DNA from: NORP181 sp047623555
Lineage (GTDB): Bacteria > Pseudomonadota > Alphaproteobacteria > Rhodobacterales > Rhodobacteraceae
Direction: 5' to 3'
Length of the DNA: 64,000 nucleotides
Assembly (NCBI GenBank): GCA_047623555.1
Contig: JBLHMP010000005.1
Coordinates: 7,635 to 71,634 of the forward strand
Of this stretch, positions 35,616 through 44,431 are shown in pieces (within the stretch, counting starts at the first letter, position 1; every line of letters starts with the position of its first letter). The position numbers were made by a program, and so were the translations under genes. Below the pieces are notes generated by a model, which was not told where the DNA came from, searched no databases, and saw only the letters and a list, made by a program, of their open reading frames with translations.

Positions 35616-36541
35616 CCGAGACATTGCATTACCCGGACGTGGTCCAATGGGCCGTTCCGTTGTTCGTGATCGCCGTTCTGGCCGAAGTCGCCTGGATCAT
35701 CATTCGCAAACGTGGTGGACGTTATGAGACCCGCGATGCGCTGACCTCGCTGATCATGGGGGCCGCCAATGTCGCGATTGGCATCGCCATGGGGTTCATC
35801 GCCTGGGGCTTTTTCATGCTGCTGTGGAGGATCACGCCGCTTGATCTTGGCTCGGCTTGGTGGGTCGTGCTGTTGTGTTTTGTGCTGGATGATCTGCGCT
35901 ATTATTGGGTGCATCGGTTTGGCCATCGGGTGCGCTGGGTCTGGGCTAGCCATGTCAATCACCACTCGTCCCAGCATTACAACCTGACCACGGCGTTGCG
36001 TCAGACATGGACCGGAACATTTACCTTGATGATGATCGTGCGGGCGCCATTGATTCTGCTGGGATTCCATCCGGCTATGATCGTGTTTGTTGGTGGCCTC
36101 AACCTGATTTACCAATTCTGGATACACACCGAAGCCATCAACAAAATGCCCCGCTGGTTTGAGGCCGTAATGAATACGCCGTCACATCACCGGGTCCATC
36201 ATGGTCGCAATGCCCGTTATCTGGATGCGAATTACGCCGGAGTGTTCATCATCTGGGACAGGATGTTTGGCACATTTGTGCCCGAACTGGACGAGGAAAA
36301 ACCGGATTACGGGTTGGTCTATAACTTAGGCACGTTCAACCCGTTGCGCGTTGCGTTTCATGAATGGGTCGGGTTGTTTCATGATGTGTTCCAATCCGGC
36401 CTAACACTGAGCGAGCGGTTCAAATACGCCTTTGCGCCGCCGGGTTATAGCCATGACGGCAGCCGGGATACATCCGAGACAATCAAAGCCAAACACCTGC
36501 TGCGCAACCCGACCGACAGGGGCACACCGGGCTTCAACTAG
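35612..36541 (+). CDS. Sterol desaturase / fatty acid hydroxylase family protein
   Basis: This 309-residue membrane protein has about four membrane segments and the di-iron histidine boxes HRFGHR, HVNHHSSQHYN and HRVHHGRNARYLDANYAG. The family hydroxylates or desaturates sterols, carotenoids, alkanes or acyl chains. The substrate is not clear here; no sterol or carotenoid genes adjoin it. It overlaps the upstream gene by 4 nt. Confidence 0.88.
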   Translation: MTETLHYPDVVQWAVPLFVIAVLAEVAWIIIRKRGGRYETRDALTSLIMGAANVAIGIAMGFIAWGFFMLLWRITPLDLGSAWWVVLLCFVLDDLRYYWVHRFGHRVRWVWASHVNHHSSQHYNLTTALRQTWTGTFTLMMIVRAPLILLGFHPAMIVFVGGLNLIYQFWIHTEAINKMPRWFEAVMNTPSHHRVHHGRNARYLDANYAGVFIIWDRMFGTFVPELDEEKPDYGLVYNLGTFNPLRVAFHEWVGLFHDVFQSGLTLSERFKYAFAPPGYSHDGSRDTSETIKAKHLLRNPTDRGTPGFN

Positions 36542-36611
36542 GCCCGTTCGCCCGCCACAAACGCCAAATCAACATTTGGAAAATGGCGCAGCTCTGCGCC
36601 ACAGGATCACA

Positions 36612-37181
36612 TCAGCGTATCAAACGCGCCACTTCGGCGTGACGCGGACAGGTTACCAGATGGTCGTTTATCATGCCAACGGCCTGCATGAATGCATACA
36701 CAATCGTCGGCCCGCAAAATTTAAACCCGGCCTTCTTTAAATCCTTGGAAACCTGCGTCGACAAATCTGTAAATGCGGGCACCTCATCCAGGCGGGTCCA
36801 TGAATTCTGTAACGGCTCGCCGCCGACATAATTCCATAGAAACCGATCAAAACCCTGCTCTTGCTCGATCTTCTGCCACACGCGCGCATTGCCAATCGTC
36901 GCCTCGATCTTGCCGCGATGCCGGATGATACCCGGATTTCCCAACAACCGCTCAACATCATCCGGGCCCCAACCCGCGATCACATTTGGTTCAAACCCGG
37001 CGAAAGCCTCGCGAAATTTCTCTCGCTTTTTAAGTATCGTGATCCAACTTAACCCCGCCTGGAACCCATCCAGCACCATTTTCTCCCATAACGCACGGCT
37101 GTCATATTCCGGAACACCCCAGTCTGTGTCATGATAATCAACATAAATTTTCTCGTTTCCGGCCCATCCACAGCGGTCCAT
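36612..37181 (-). CDS. tag: DNA-3-methyladenine glycosylase I
   Basis: The 189-residue protein starts MDRCGWAG with the zinc Cys, and contains YHDTDWGVP, the base-pocket region LSWITILKKREKFREAF, and a C-terminal HLVTCPRH with zinc His and Cys. It excises 3-methyladenine from alkylated DNA. It is convergent with the desaturase-family gene. Confidence 0.95.
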   Translation of the reverse strand: MDRCGWAGNEKIYVDYHDTDWGVPEYDSRALWEKMVLDGFQAGLSWITILKKREKFREAFAGFEPNVIAGWGPDDVERLLGNPGIIRHRGKIEATIGNARVWQKIEQEQGFDRFLWNYVGGEPLQNSWTRLDEVPAFTDLSTQVSKDLKKAGFKFCGPTIVYAFMQAVGMINDHLVTCPRHAEVARLIR

Positions 37182-37299
37182 AGCTCACCCTCCTCTTTGC
37201 TCCACGACACTTGCAGCAAATTAGAATGAAAAGCGATTATTAAGCACAACTTCATATTTTTGGCGAAAACTTGTCCTACACAAGCAACCAGGATTCGTT

Positions 37300-38142
37300 A
37301 TGAAAAAGCGCCACAGACAACACCGCGCAGAAATGCCACACGGAGCGGATAGCCCTTTGGGCATGGCCATTGTCGGCCGGGATGAGGCGACATTGAAGAT
37401 GGTAACCGACGCGGTGCGTCATCGTCAGGCAATGCTTGCGTTTCAGCCGGTGATGCAGGCCCGTGCACCACAGCAAATTGCGTTTTACGAGGGGCTGATT
37501 CGCGTTCTTGATGCATCTGGTCGGGTCATCCCGGCGCGTGATTTTATGCCGGTTGTCGAAAACACCGAATTGGGTCGGGAAATTGACTGTGTAGCGCTCG
37601 AAATGGGGCTGCGTACCTTGGGACGAAATCCATCGATTCGACTATCTATCAACATGTCGGCCCGATCCATTGGCTACGGTCGTTGGATGAACATTCTGGA
37701 CCGTTTGCTCAAGAAAGACGCCTCAATTGGTCCGCGACTGATTCTGGAAATTACCGAATCTTCGGCGATGACCGTGCCTGAACTTGTCAGTGATTTCATG
37801 GACCGGCTTCAGGGGCGTGGCATTGGCTTTGCATTGGATGATTTTGGCGCAGGATACACGGCGTTTCGACATTTTCGCAATTTCTACTTTGATGCGGTTA
37901 AAATCGATGGTCAGTTTGTGCGCGGCATCCACGACAATCCTGACAATCAAGTGCTGACACAAGCGTTGATCGCTATCGCCCAACAATTCGATATGCTGAC
38001 GGTTGCTGAATCCGTCGAAACTCAGCAGGACGCTGAATACCTGATGTCGATCGGTATTGATTGCCTTCAGGGTTATCTGTACGGCGCGCCCACCATTCGC
38101 CCGCCATGGATACCCGAAAAGCAGTCACAGCAGGTCGCCTAA
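37300..38142 (+). CDS. EAL domain protein (c-di-GMP phosphodiesterase)
   Basis: This 280-residue single-domain protein has the residues of an active EAL phosphodiesterase: EGLIR (in place of EALxR), NMSARS, LEITESS, DDFGAGYTAF, VKIDGQFV, AESVET and CLQGYLYG. It lacks a GGDEF partner or recognisable sensor; only about 45 charged residues precede the domain. It should hydrolyse c-di-GMP. The target process is unknown. It is divergent from tag. Confidence 0.88.
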   Translation: MKKRHRQHRAEMPHGADSPLGMAIVGRDEATLKMVTDAVRHRQAMLAFQPVMQARAPQQIAFYEGLIRVLDASGRVIPARDFMPVVENTELGREIDCVALEMGLRTLGRNPSIRLSINMSARSIGYGRWMNILDRLLKKDASIGPRLILEITESSAMTVPELVSDFMDRLQGRGIGFALDDFGAGYTAFRHFRNFYFDAVKIDGQFVRGIHDNPDNQVLTQALIAIAQQFDMLTVAESVETQQDAEYLMSIGIDCLQGYLYGAPTIRPPWIPEKQSQQVA

Positions 38143-38186
38143 CCCCCGGTTGGGCCATCCCAAAAAGGCACAAAACAAGGTGCCTG

Positions 38187-38204
38187 TTGCTGCAACTGCA
38201 GCAA
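38187..38204. promoter_or_regulatory. TTGCTGCA/TGCAGCAA dyad upstream of phaA (PhaR-like)
   Basis: An 18-bp inverted repeat containing CTGC-N4-GCAG lies about 110 bp before phaA. TGC-rich dyads of this kind are described for PhaR, the repressor of polyhydroxybutyrate genes in Paracoccus and Rhodobacter. Assignment is by resemblance only. Confidence 0.4.
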
Positions 38205-38315
38205 TCCACTATGTCAAACGCTGAACGAACGGGAATAACGCGTAGTGTTGCCTTATGTCTTCAGCAACACTGGGCGGGTTCCCGATCACTGGCTGCAGAA
38301 AAGGGATCAGACCAT

Positions 38316-39491
38316 ATGACCAACGTAGTAATCGCATCCGCCGCACGCACAGGCGTCGGCAGTTTTGGCGGATCTTTCGCCAAAACCCCGGCGCATGATC
38401 TTGGCGCCGCTGTTCTTGAAGCAATTGTCGAACGTGCAGGCATCGACAAAAGCGAAGTCTCCGAGACCATTCTTGGCCAAGTTCTAACTGCAGCCCAAGG
38501 TCAAAACCCAGCCCGTCAGGCCCACATCAATGCCGGACTGCCCACCGAGTCTGCCGCTTGGAGTATAAATCAGGTCTGCGGATCGGGGCTGCGCGCCGTG
38601 GCCTTGGCGGCTCAGCACGTACAGCTGGGTGATGCCGACATCGTTGCCGCCGGTGGTCAAGAAAACATGACAATGTCGCCACACGCGGCCAATCTGCGCC
38701 CCGGCCAGAAAATGGGTGACATGAGCTTCATCGACACCATGATCCGCGATGGTTTGTGGGACGCGTTCAATGGCTATCACATGGGTCAGACGGCAGAAAA
38801 CGTGGCCAATAAATGGCAGATTGATCGTGAAACACAGGATTTGTTCGCAGTAGCGTCACAGAACAAAGCCGAAGCCGCACAAAAAGCCGGGAAATTCGCC
38901 GACGAAATCATCCCCTTCATCATCAAAACCCGCAAGGGTGAGATTATTATGGACAGTGATGAATACATCCGCCACGGCGCAACGATGGAGGCGATGGCCA
39001 AACTGCGCCCAGCCTTTGCCAAGGACGGTTCAGTCACCGCCGCCAACGCATCAGGCCTGAATGACGGCGCCGCCGCCACATTGTTGATGTCTGCCGCCAA
39101 CGCCGAGAAACGCGGAATTGAGCCTTTGGCCCGAATCGCCTCTTTTGCCACTGTCGGCCTGGACCCGTCGATCATGGGCGCAGGCCCAATCTTTGCCTCG
39201 CGCAAAGCATTGGAAAAGGCGGGTTGGAAAGTCGAAGATTTGGACCTTATTGAAGCCAACGAAGCCTTTGCTGCACAGGCCTGCGCCGTCAACAAAGACA
39301 TGGGTTGGGACCCATCTATCGTGAACGTCAACGGTGGCGCGATTGCTATTGGCCATCCTATCGGAGCCTCCGGCGCGCGGGTTCTGAACACGTTGTTATT
39401 TGAGATGAAACGACGCGATGCCAAGAAAGGTCTTGCGACACTCTGTATTGGTGGCGGTATGGGTGTTGCTATGTGCGTCGAACGGGACTAG
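38316..39491 (+). CDS. phaA: Acetyl-CoA acetyltransferase (beta-ketothiolase)
   Basis: The 391-residue thiolase has the nucleophile Cys in NQVCGSGLRAV (near residue 90), GHPIGASGARV with catalytic His, and CIGGGMGVAM with the second Cys. It condenses two acetyl-CoA to acetoacetyl-CoA, the first step to polyhydroxybutyrate and into the ethylmalonyl-CoA pathway. I begin at ATG 38316; the upstream frame has no support. phaB follows. Confidence 0.96.
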   Translation: MTNVVIASAARTGVGSFGGSFAKTPAHDLGAAVLEAIVERAGIDKSEVSETILGQVLTAAQGQNPARQAHINAGLPTESAAWSINQVCGSGLRAVALAAQHVQLGDADIVAAGGQENMTMSPHAANLRPGQKMGDMSFIDTMIRDGLWDAFNGYHMGQTAENVANKWQIDRETQDLFAVASQNKAEAAQKAGKFADEIIPFIIKTRKGEIIMDSDEYIRHGATMEAMAKLRPAFAKDGSVTAANASGLNDGAAATLLMSAANAEKRGIEPLARIASFATVGLDPSIMGAGPIFASRKALEKAGWKVEDLDLIEANEAFAAQACAVNKDMGWDPSIVNVNGGAIAIGHPIGASGARVLNTLLFEMKRRDAKKGLATLCIGGGMGVAMCVERD

Positions 39492-39497
39492 AAAAAC

Positions 39498-39522
39498 GGG
39501 CGCGCAACAAAATTGCGCGCCC
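39498..39522 (+). terminator. Strong hairpin between phaA and phaB
   Basis: GGGCGCGCAA-CAAAA-TTGCGCGCCC is a perfect 10-bp stem 6 nt after the phaA stop. No T-run follows. It may attenuate read-through or stabilise the phaA message. A smaller stem, GGTAAC-GAA-GTTACC (39534-39548), lies just before the phaB ribosome site. Confidence 0.55.
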
Positions 39523-39567
39523 AACCTCATTTAGGTAACGAAGTTACCGTAAGTTTTGGAGAACCAT

Positions 39568-40290
39568 ATGTCTCGTGTAGCCCTTGTTACTGGCGGCAGC
39601 CGCGGAATCGGCGCAGCCATTTCAACCGCCCTGAAAGATGCTGGATACAACGTCGCTGCAACATATGCCGGCAATGACGAAGCAGCAGCAGCCTTCACCG
39701 ACAAAACAGGTATCAAAACCTACAAATGGAATGTTGCGGATTACGATGAATGCGCGGCAGGAATTGCACAGGTCGAATCTGATCTTGGCCCAGTGGACAT
39801 CTTGGTAAACAACGCCGGCATCACCCGCGATGCCCCGTTCCACCGCATGACCCCAAAGCAGTGGCATGAGGTGATCGACACCAACCTAACCGGTGTGTTC
39901 AACATGACCCATCCGCTGTGGCCCAGTATGCGCGAGCGTAAATTTGGCCGCGTCATTATCATCTCGTCGATCAATGGCCAGAAAGGTCAATTTGCGCAGG
40001 TCAACTATGCCGCCTCAAAGGCCGGCGACCTGGGTATCGTGAAATCTCTGGCACAAGAAGGCGCGCGCGCGGGCATCACCGCCAATGCGATTTGCCCTGG
40101 CTACATTGCCACAGATATGGTCATGGCCGTCCCCGAAAAAGTCCGCGATAGCATTGTTGCGCAAATCCCCACGGGACGCCTTGGCGAACCCGAAGAGATC
40201 GCGCGCATCGTAGTATTCCTCGCATCTGATGACTCAGGCTTTATCAACGGCTCAACAATTTCGGCCAATGGCGGTCAGTTTTTTGTCTGA
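39568..40290 (+). CDS. phaB: Acetoacetyl-CoA reductase
   Basis: This 240-residue short-chain dehydrogenase has TGGSRGIGAAI, NNAGITRD, the Ser of ISSINGQKGQFAQ and the YAASK catalytic pair. These features and the place after phaA mark it as the NADPH-dependent reductase giving (R)-3-hydroxybutyryl-CoA. ATG 39568 has GGAG upstream; TTG 39556 does not. Confidence 0.95.
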   Translation: MSRVALVTGGSRGIGAAISTALKDAGYNVAATYAGNDEAAAAFTDKTGIKTYKWNVADYDECAAGIAQVESDLGPVDILVNNAGITRDAPFHRMTPKQWHEVIDTNLTGVFNMTHPLWPSMRERKFGRVIIISSINGQKGQFAQVNYAASKAGDLGIVKSLAQEGARAGITANAICPGYIATDMVMAVPEKVRDSIVAQIPTGRLGEPEEIARIVVFLASDDSGFINGSTISANGGQFFV

Positions 40291-40322
40291 CCAGCGAATT
40301 TGCCTGTCAGACGGATAAGTCA

Positions 40323-41183
40323 ATGACCCGCAGTCGCGCCACAGGTATCGGTTTTATCGCCGTTATCCTGTGGTCGTTTCTGGCATTGCTGACCGTTGGA
40401 TCGTCCCCAATCCCGCCGCTGCTGCTGAATGCGATCTGTTTTTTTATCGGCGGAACATTGGGCCTCATCTGGACCAGTGCGAACGGTGGTCTGGGCCAAT
40501 TACGCAGCATTCCAACACGAATCTACGTCTTTGGGACACTTGGCCTGTTTGGCTATCATGCGCTATATTTTTCTGCCCTACGCCTCGCCCCGGCAGCCAA
40601 GGCCGGGCTAATTGCCTACCTGTGGCCGCTGCTGATCGTAGTTTTCTCGGGTCTGCTTCCTGGCGAAGAATTACGCCCAGGGCATTTGGGCGGCGCTGCG
40701 TTGGGCTTTACTGGTGCTGCCACAATCATTGCTGGTGGATCAGACGGATTTCAGGCGCAATATTTTCCCGGCTACGCCCTGGCGATACTTTGTGCTTTGG
40801 TCTGGTCCGCCTATTCGGTGTTGTCACGCCGCATTGGCGATGCCCCAACAAGTTTTGTTTCGGTATTTTGCCTGGCAACAGCGGCCTTGTCCGCCGTCCT
40901 TCACCTGTTGCTGGAAGACACGGTCTGGCCAAGCGGCACAACCGGTTGGCTCTCCACAATTGGCCTTGGCCCTGTCGGGATGGCCTTTTATCTATGGGAT
41001 ATCGGGGTCAAACGCGGCGACATTCAAATGCTCGGAACAGGCTCTTATGCGGCCCCGTTGTTGTCAACGCTAATTTTTGTTGTTGCAGGTATTGCCGAAC
41101 CGTCTTGGTCACTGATCATTGCCGCGGTTCTAATAACCGGTGGCGCGCTTGTTGCCTTGCGCGCCAGCCTGCAAAGCTCTTAG
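40323..41183 (+). CDS. EamA/DMT family transporter
   Basis: The 286-residue protein has ten hydrophobic segments in two EamA repeats; the repeat motifs show as LAPAAKAGLIAYLWPLLIV and GTGSYAAPLLSTLI. Such permeases export amino acids or other small metabolites. Substrate unknown. Its stop overlaps the end of the convergent DUF465 gene by 4 bases. Confidence 0.87.
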   Translation: MTRSRATGIGFIAVILWSFLALLTVGSSPIPPLLLNAICFFIGGTLGLIWTSANGGLGQLRSIPTRIYVFGTLGLFGYHALYFSALRLAPAAKAGLIAYLWPLLIVVFSGLLPGEELRPGHLGGAALGFTGAATIIAGGSDGFQAQYFPGYALAILCALVWSAYSVLSRRIGDAPTSFVSVFCLATAALSAVLHLLLEDTVWPSGTTGWLSTIGLGPVGMAFYLWDIGVKRGDIQMLGTGSYAAPLLSTLIFVVAGIAEPSWSLIIAAVLITGGALVALRASLQSS

Positions 41184-41344
41184 AGAGATAATCGCTGGAT
41201 TTCTTCTTTTAACTTCAGTTTTTGTTTTTTAAGATCAACCAACTGGAGCCCGTCAATCCCCGGTGCCCGCTGAGCTTGTTCCAATTCGCTGCTCAGATTT
41301 TGGTGCTTCCTTTTCAGTTCCACTAGGTGCGAGCTCAAACTCAT
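41180..41344 (-). CDS. YdcH-like DUF465 protein
   Basis: This 54-residue protein (MSLSSHLVELKRKHQNLSSE) is a single helical hairpin ending LKKQKLKLKEEIQRL, the DUF465 pattern. GAGGAG lies 8 nt before ATG 41344, which decides the start. Members are small, abundant and of unknown role. Confidence 0.85.
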   Translation of the reverse strand: MSLSSHLVELKRKHQNLSSELEQAQRAPGIDGLQLVDLKKQKLKLKEEIQRLSL

Positions 41345-41474
41345 AGCAATACTCCTCTGACTAAGTTGCATCTTGAGTTGAGCATATCCTCATGCATCTG
41401 TCACCTTATACTCACTAGATATGGGTAAAAAATTATGAAGATTGCGGAACCTTGGTCTACAATCCCACAAAGTA

Positions 41475-42239
41475 TCAACCCCATTCCAGCCCCGCGCCAT
41501 CTCGCAAAACGGCTTGGATATCAGCGCAATAGCCGCTCTTGCCAGAAACATGCGTCGCCCCCGAGTGCAAAATTCTTGGCGCGCGCAGGCGAAAACCCGC
41601 CCGGCCATTTTTTCGCGCGCGAACGATCAGCAGTTCCGGTTCACGCCCGGCGCGCGCCGAAAAAGGCAGCACTTCTATCGACCCCAACCGCCCTGAACAG
41701 GCCACCAACATCTCGGGCAACCGCTCTGTTCGTTGAATAATATGAACATATCCTTTTGGTGCCAACCGCCGCGCGGCCACCTCGATCCAATCGCCCAGCG
41801 CCGTATCGCCGCCCAACGCAATCTGGCGCCCGACATCCTTGGCAACACTATGTGCCCCAACGCGAAAATACGGAGGATTTGCAACAATATGATCGAATTG
41901 AAGCTGGCGCAGATCATCAGGTAACGCGGTCAAATCCGCTTCAACCACGTTCAAATCAATGTTATTTTCGCGACCGTTGCGCCGCGCCAGATCAGCATAT
42001 TCCGATTGCAACTCAACCCCAGTCAGATCCAACCCCGGGACCCGCGTTGCAAGGCACAATATCGCGGCCCCGGCCCCACAGCCTAATTCCAGCACAGATT
42101 GGCCAACACGGGCCGGAACGGACGCCGCCAGCAAAACCGGATCAATGCCAGCACGATAGCCTTTGCACGGCTGGAAAAGCGTCAAACGCCCACCCAGAAA
42201 CGCGTCTTGCGTCAAATCCGCAATATCAAAACGGCTCAC
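41475..42239 (-). CDS. TrmN6-like N6-adenine methyltransferase
   Basis: The 254-residue protein has the SAM motif VLELGCGAGAAILCLA and the N6-adenine catalytic NPPY, with the N-terminal TQDAFLGGRLTLFQP typical of the tRNA1(Val) A37 methyltransferase group. It probably methylates tRNA. It starts with GTG, overlapping the DUF2007 stop (GTGA), so the pair is coupled. Confidence 0.85.
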   Translation of the reverse strand: MSRFDIADLTQDAFLGGRLTLFQPCKGYRAGIDPVLLAASVPARVGQSVLELGCGAGAAILCLATRVPGLDLTGVELQSEYADLARRNGRENNIDLNVVEADLTALPDDLRQLQFDHIVANPPYFRVGAHSVAKDVGRQIALGGDTALGDWIEVAARRLAPKGYVHIIQRTERLPEMLVACSGRLGSIEVLPFSARAGREPELLIVRARKNGRAGFRLRAPRILHSGATHVSGKSGYCADIQAVLRDGAGLEWG

Positions 42240-42451
42240 AGACCCAGCGGGATTTCATTGTCGCGCATGACCACCACTGCGGCATCATGGTCACTCTCGC
42301 GCACCATCATGCGGCGCGGGAATATGCCAATGCCACCTTCCAGGATGCTCATATTTACGTCCATATGAAAGCAGTCTATATCCTCACCTTGAAGAAGGGC
42401 CGAGGCAAAAGCCATGATCGTTGGGTCGCTACTGCGTAAAAGTTCCTTCAT
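42236..42451 (-). CDS. DUF2007 domain protein
   Basis: This 71-residue protein (MKELLRSSDPTIMAFASALL) has the DUF2007 pattern of an N-terminal K-E-L-x-R-T/S-N/D stretch and a C-terminal VVMRDNEIP, resembling the regulatory GlnB-like small folds. It lies upstream of the methyltransferase gene and divergent from the polyprenyl synthase gene. Function unknown. Confidence 0.82.
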   Translation of the reverse strand: MKELLRSSDPTIMAFASALLQGEDIDCFHMDVNMSILEGGIGIFPRRMMVRESDHDAAVVVMRDNEIPLGL

Positions 42452-42507
42452 AAAACAAGATGTAAGGGCAAGTCGGACCAAATGTCGAGACTTGTCGCAG
42501 GAGTGTG

Positions 42508-43506
42508 ATGACCAACAACCCCGAAACCCGCCCGCATGACCGGTTGGCCACCGTCCTGGCCGCCGATATGGTTGCCGTCGATGCCCTGATCCGCGATCGC
42601 ATGGCGTCACAGCACGCCCCCCGCATTCCCGAGGTCACCGCCCATCTGGTTGGCGCTGGCGGCAAGCGATTGCGCCCGATGCTAACGCTGGCTGCGGCAC
42701 GCCTGTGTGGGTATGAGGGCCCGGATGCGGTCAAGCTCGCCGCGACGGTCGAATTTATTCACACCGCCACGCTGCTGCATGACGACGTGATTGATGAAAG
42801 CGGCCAACGCCGGGGTCGCCCGACGGCCAACCTGTTGTGGGATAACAAATCCAGCGTGCTGGTCGGCGACTATCTGTTTTCCCGCAGTTTTCAGTTGATG
42901 GTCGAAACCGGGTCTTTGCGGGTGCTTGATATCCTCGCCAATGCTTCGGCGACCATTGCCGAGGGCGAAGTATTGCAACTCACCGCAGCACAAGATCTGC
43001 GCACCGACGAGGCAACATATCTACAAATCGTGCGCGGCAAGACCGCAGCGCTGTTTTCAGCGGCAACCGAAGTTGGTGGCGTTATCGCCGCAGCCCCGCA
43101 ACCGCATATTCAGGCGCTATATGACTATGGTGACGCCTTGGGGATTGCTTTTCAAATCGCAGATGATCTGTTGGATTATCAAGGTGATAGCGCCAGTACT
43201 GGCAAAAACATCGGTGATGATTTCCGCGAACGCAAACTGACCCTCCCGGTGATCAAGGCGGTTGCACAAGCCACTGACCAAGAACACGCATTCTGGCAGC
43301 GCACCATCGAAAAAGGCCAACAATCAGACGGCGATCTGGATCATGCCCTGTCCTTGATGGCCAAATACAAAACCCTAGAGGCCACCCGGGACGATGCCAA
43401 TGCCTGGGCCACCAATGCCAAACTCTCGCTCACCGGGCTTCCAGAGCATCCAATTCGCACTCTGCTGCATGAAATATCCGACTATGTGGTTGCGCGCCTG
43501 ACCTAA
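42508..43506 (+). CDS. Polyprenyl (octa/decaprenyl) diphosphate synthase
   Basis: The 332-residue protein has GGKRLRP, the first Asp motif LLHDDVID and the second DDLLDYQGD, with GKTAALFSAA between. It extends isoprenyl chains for the ubiquinone tail; Rhodobacteraceae normally make Q-10, so decaprenyl is likely. I begin at ATG 42508; GTG 42505 is only 1 nt from the GGAG. Confidence 0.93.
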   Translation: MTNNPETRPHDRLATVLAADMVAVDALIRDRMASQHAPRIPEVTAHLVGAGGKRLRPMLTLAAARLCGYEGPDAVKLAATVEFIHTATLLHDDVIDESGQRRGRPTANLLWDNKSSVLVGDYLFSRSFQLMVETGSLRVLDILANASATIAEGEVLQLTAAQDLRTDEATYLQIVRGKTAALFSAATEVGGVIAAAPQPHIQALYDYGDALGIAFQIADDLLDYQGDSASTGKNIGDDFRERKLTLPVIKAVAQATDQEHAFWQRTIEKGQQSDGDLDHALSLMAKYKTLEATRDDANAWATNAKLSLTGLPEHPIRTLLHEISDYVVARLT

Positions 43507-43510
43507 CGCT

Positions 43511-43532
43511 TTCTTCTCGTCCTAAATACCTC
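43511..43532. repeat. 22-bp intergenic motif (copy 1)
   Basis: TTCTTCTCGTCCTAAATACC followed by TC lies between the convergent polyprenyl synthase and ispE genes. It is 20 of 22 identical to 54790-54811. See also 24061. Confidence 0.6.
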
Positions 43533-43600
43533 TGCCAGAGGCCGCGTTTCCCTTGGAAACGCCAAAAATCACATGGCCCGGAACGGGTCTCTATCTGGGT

Positions 43601-44431
43601 TTAGTTGGCTGCCAAAACAGTCGGCTGAACCCACCAGCCAGTCTGTTCCGCACTCAAGGCTTTTGCCGCGATCCGCGCCGCGGCCTCACTCGCATACAGT
43701 CCAAAACAGGTTGCCCCCGACCCGCTCATGCGCGCGAACAGGGCCCCTGACTGCTCCAAAGCCGCCAGAACGTTGCCAATAACCGGCATCAACCCAATCG
43801 CGGCAGGTTGCATGTCATTGCGCTGAAGCCGCAACCAGTCAACACAATCTGGCACATCAACAAACGCAGGAATTTCTGCCATCGCGGCCCCGTCGCGCCG
43901 CTCAAGGGCGCCAAACACGTCGGGCGTATTGATCGCCACCCCCGGATTGACCAGAACCGCAGACAATGCCGGGACAGTATCAACCGCCACAATATCCTCG
44001 CCAATCCCCGACATACGCACGGTTTTTGCCGCCATACACACAGGCAAATCAGCCCCAAGGCTCAGTACATGGTTCGCAACAGCCACGCCGTGGCTCTGCG
44101 CCAACGCCCGCAAAACCGCGGCCGCATCGGATGAGCCGCCGCCAATTCCTGCTGCCATTGGCAAATGTTTCTCAAGGGTGATGTCCGCCCCAGTCACGCC
44201 GATCAATCGGGCCGCCCGCAGCACCAAATTGTCATCGCCATCCGGCACCCCGGCGGCCATCGGCCCAACCACCTGCAATCGCAACCGGTCCAGCGGAGCC
44301 ACCGATATACGGTCGCCAATGTCTGAAAACACAACCAGAGAATCAAGCAGATGATAGCCGTCCGCCCGCTGCCCAATCACATGTAGAGTCAGATTGATCT
44401 TGGCCGGAGCAAACGCCCTAGCCGTCGTCAT
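43601..44431 (-). CDS. ispE: 4-diphosphocytidyl-2-C-methyl-D-erythritol kinase
   Basis: This 276-residue GHMP kinase has FAPAKINLTLHV, the ATP loop PMAAGIGGGSSDAAA and MSGSGATCFGLY. It phosphorylates CDP-methylerythritol in the non-mevalonate isoprenoid route, feeding the neighbouring polyprenyl synthase. Its start overlaps the end of the TPR gene by 14 bases. Confidence 0.96.
   Translation of the reverse strand: MTTARAFAPAKINLTLHVIGQRADGYHLLDSLVVFSDIGDRISVAPLDRLRLQVVGPMAAGVPDGDDNLVLRAARLIGVTGADITLEKHLPMAAGIGGGSSDAAAVLRALAQSHGVAVANHVLSLGADLPVCMAAKTVRMSGIGEDIVAVDTVPALSAVLVNPGVAINTPDVFGALERRDGAAMAEIPAFVDVPDCVDWLRLQRNDMQPAAIGLMPVIGNVLAALEQSGALFARMSGSGATCFGLYASEAAARIAAKALSAEQTGWWVQPTVLAAN

Noticed and set aside
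40370..41191. 273-residue open frame overlapping the EamA gene
   Set aside because: Rich in Cys, Trp and Arg without domain pattern; the other frame encodes a ten-segment transporter.
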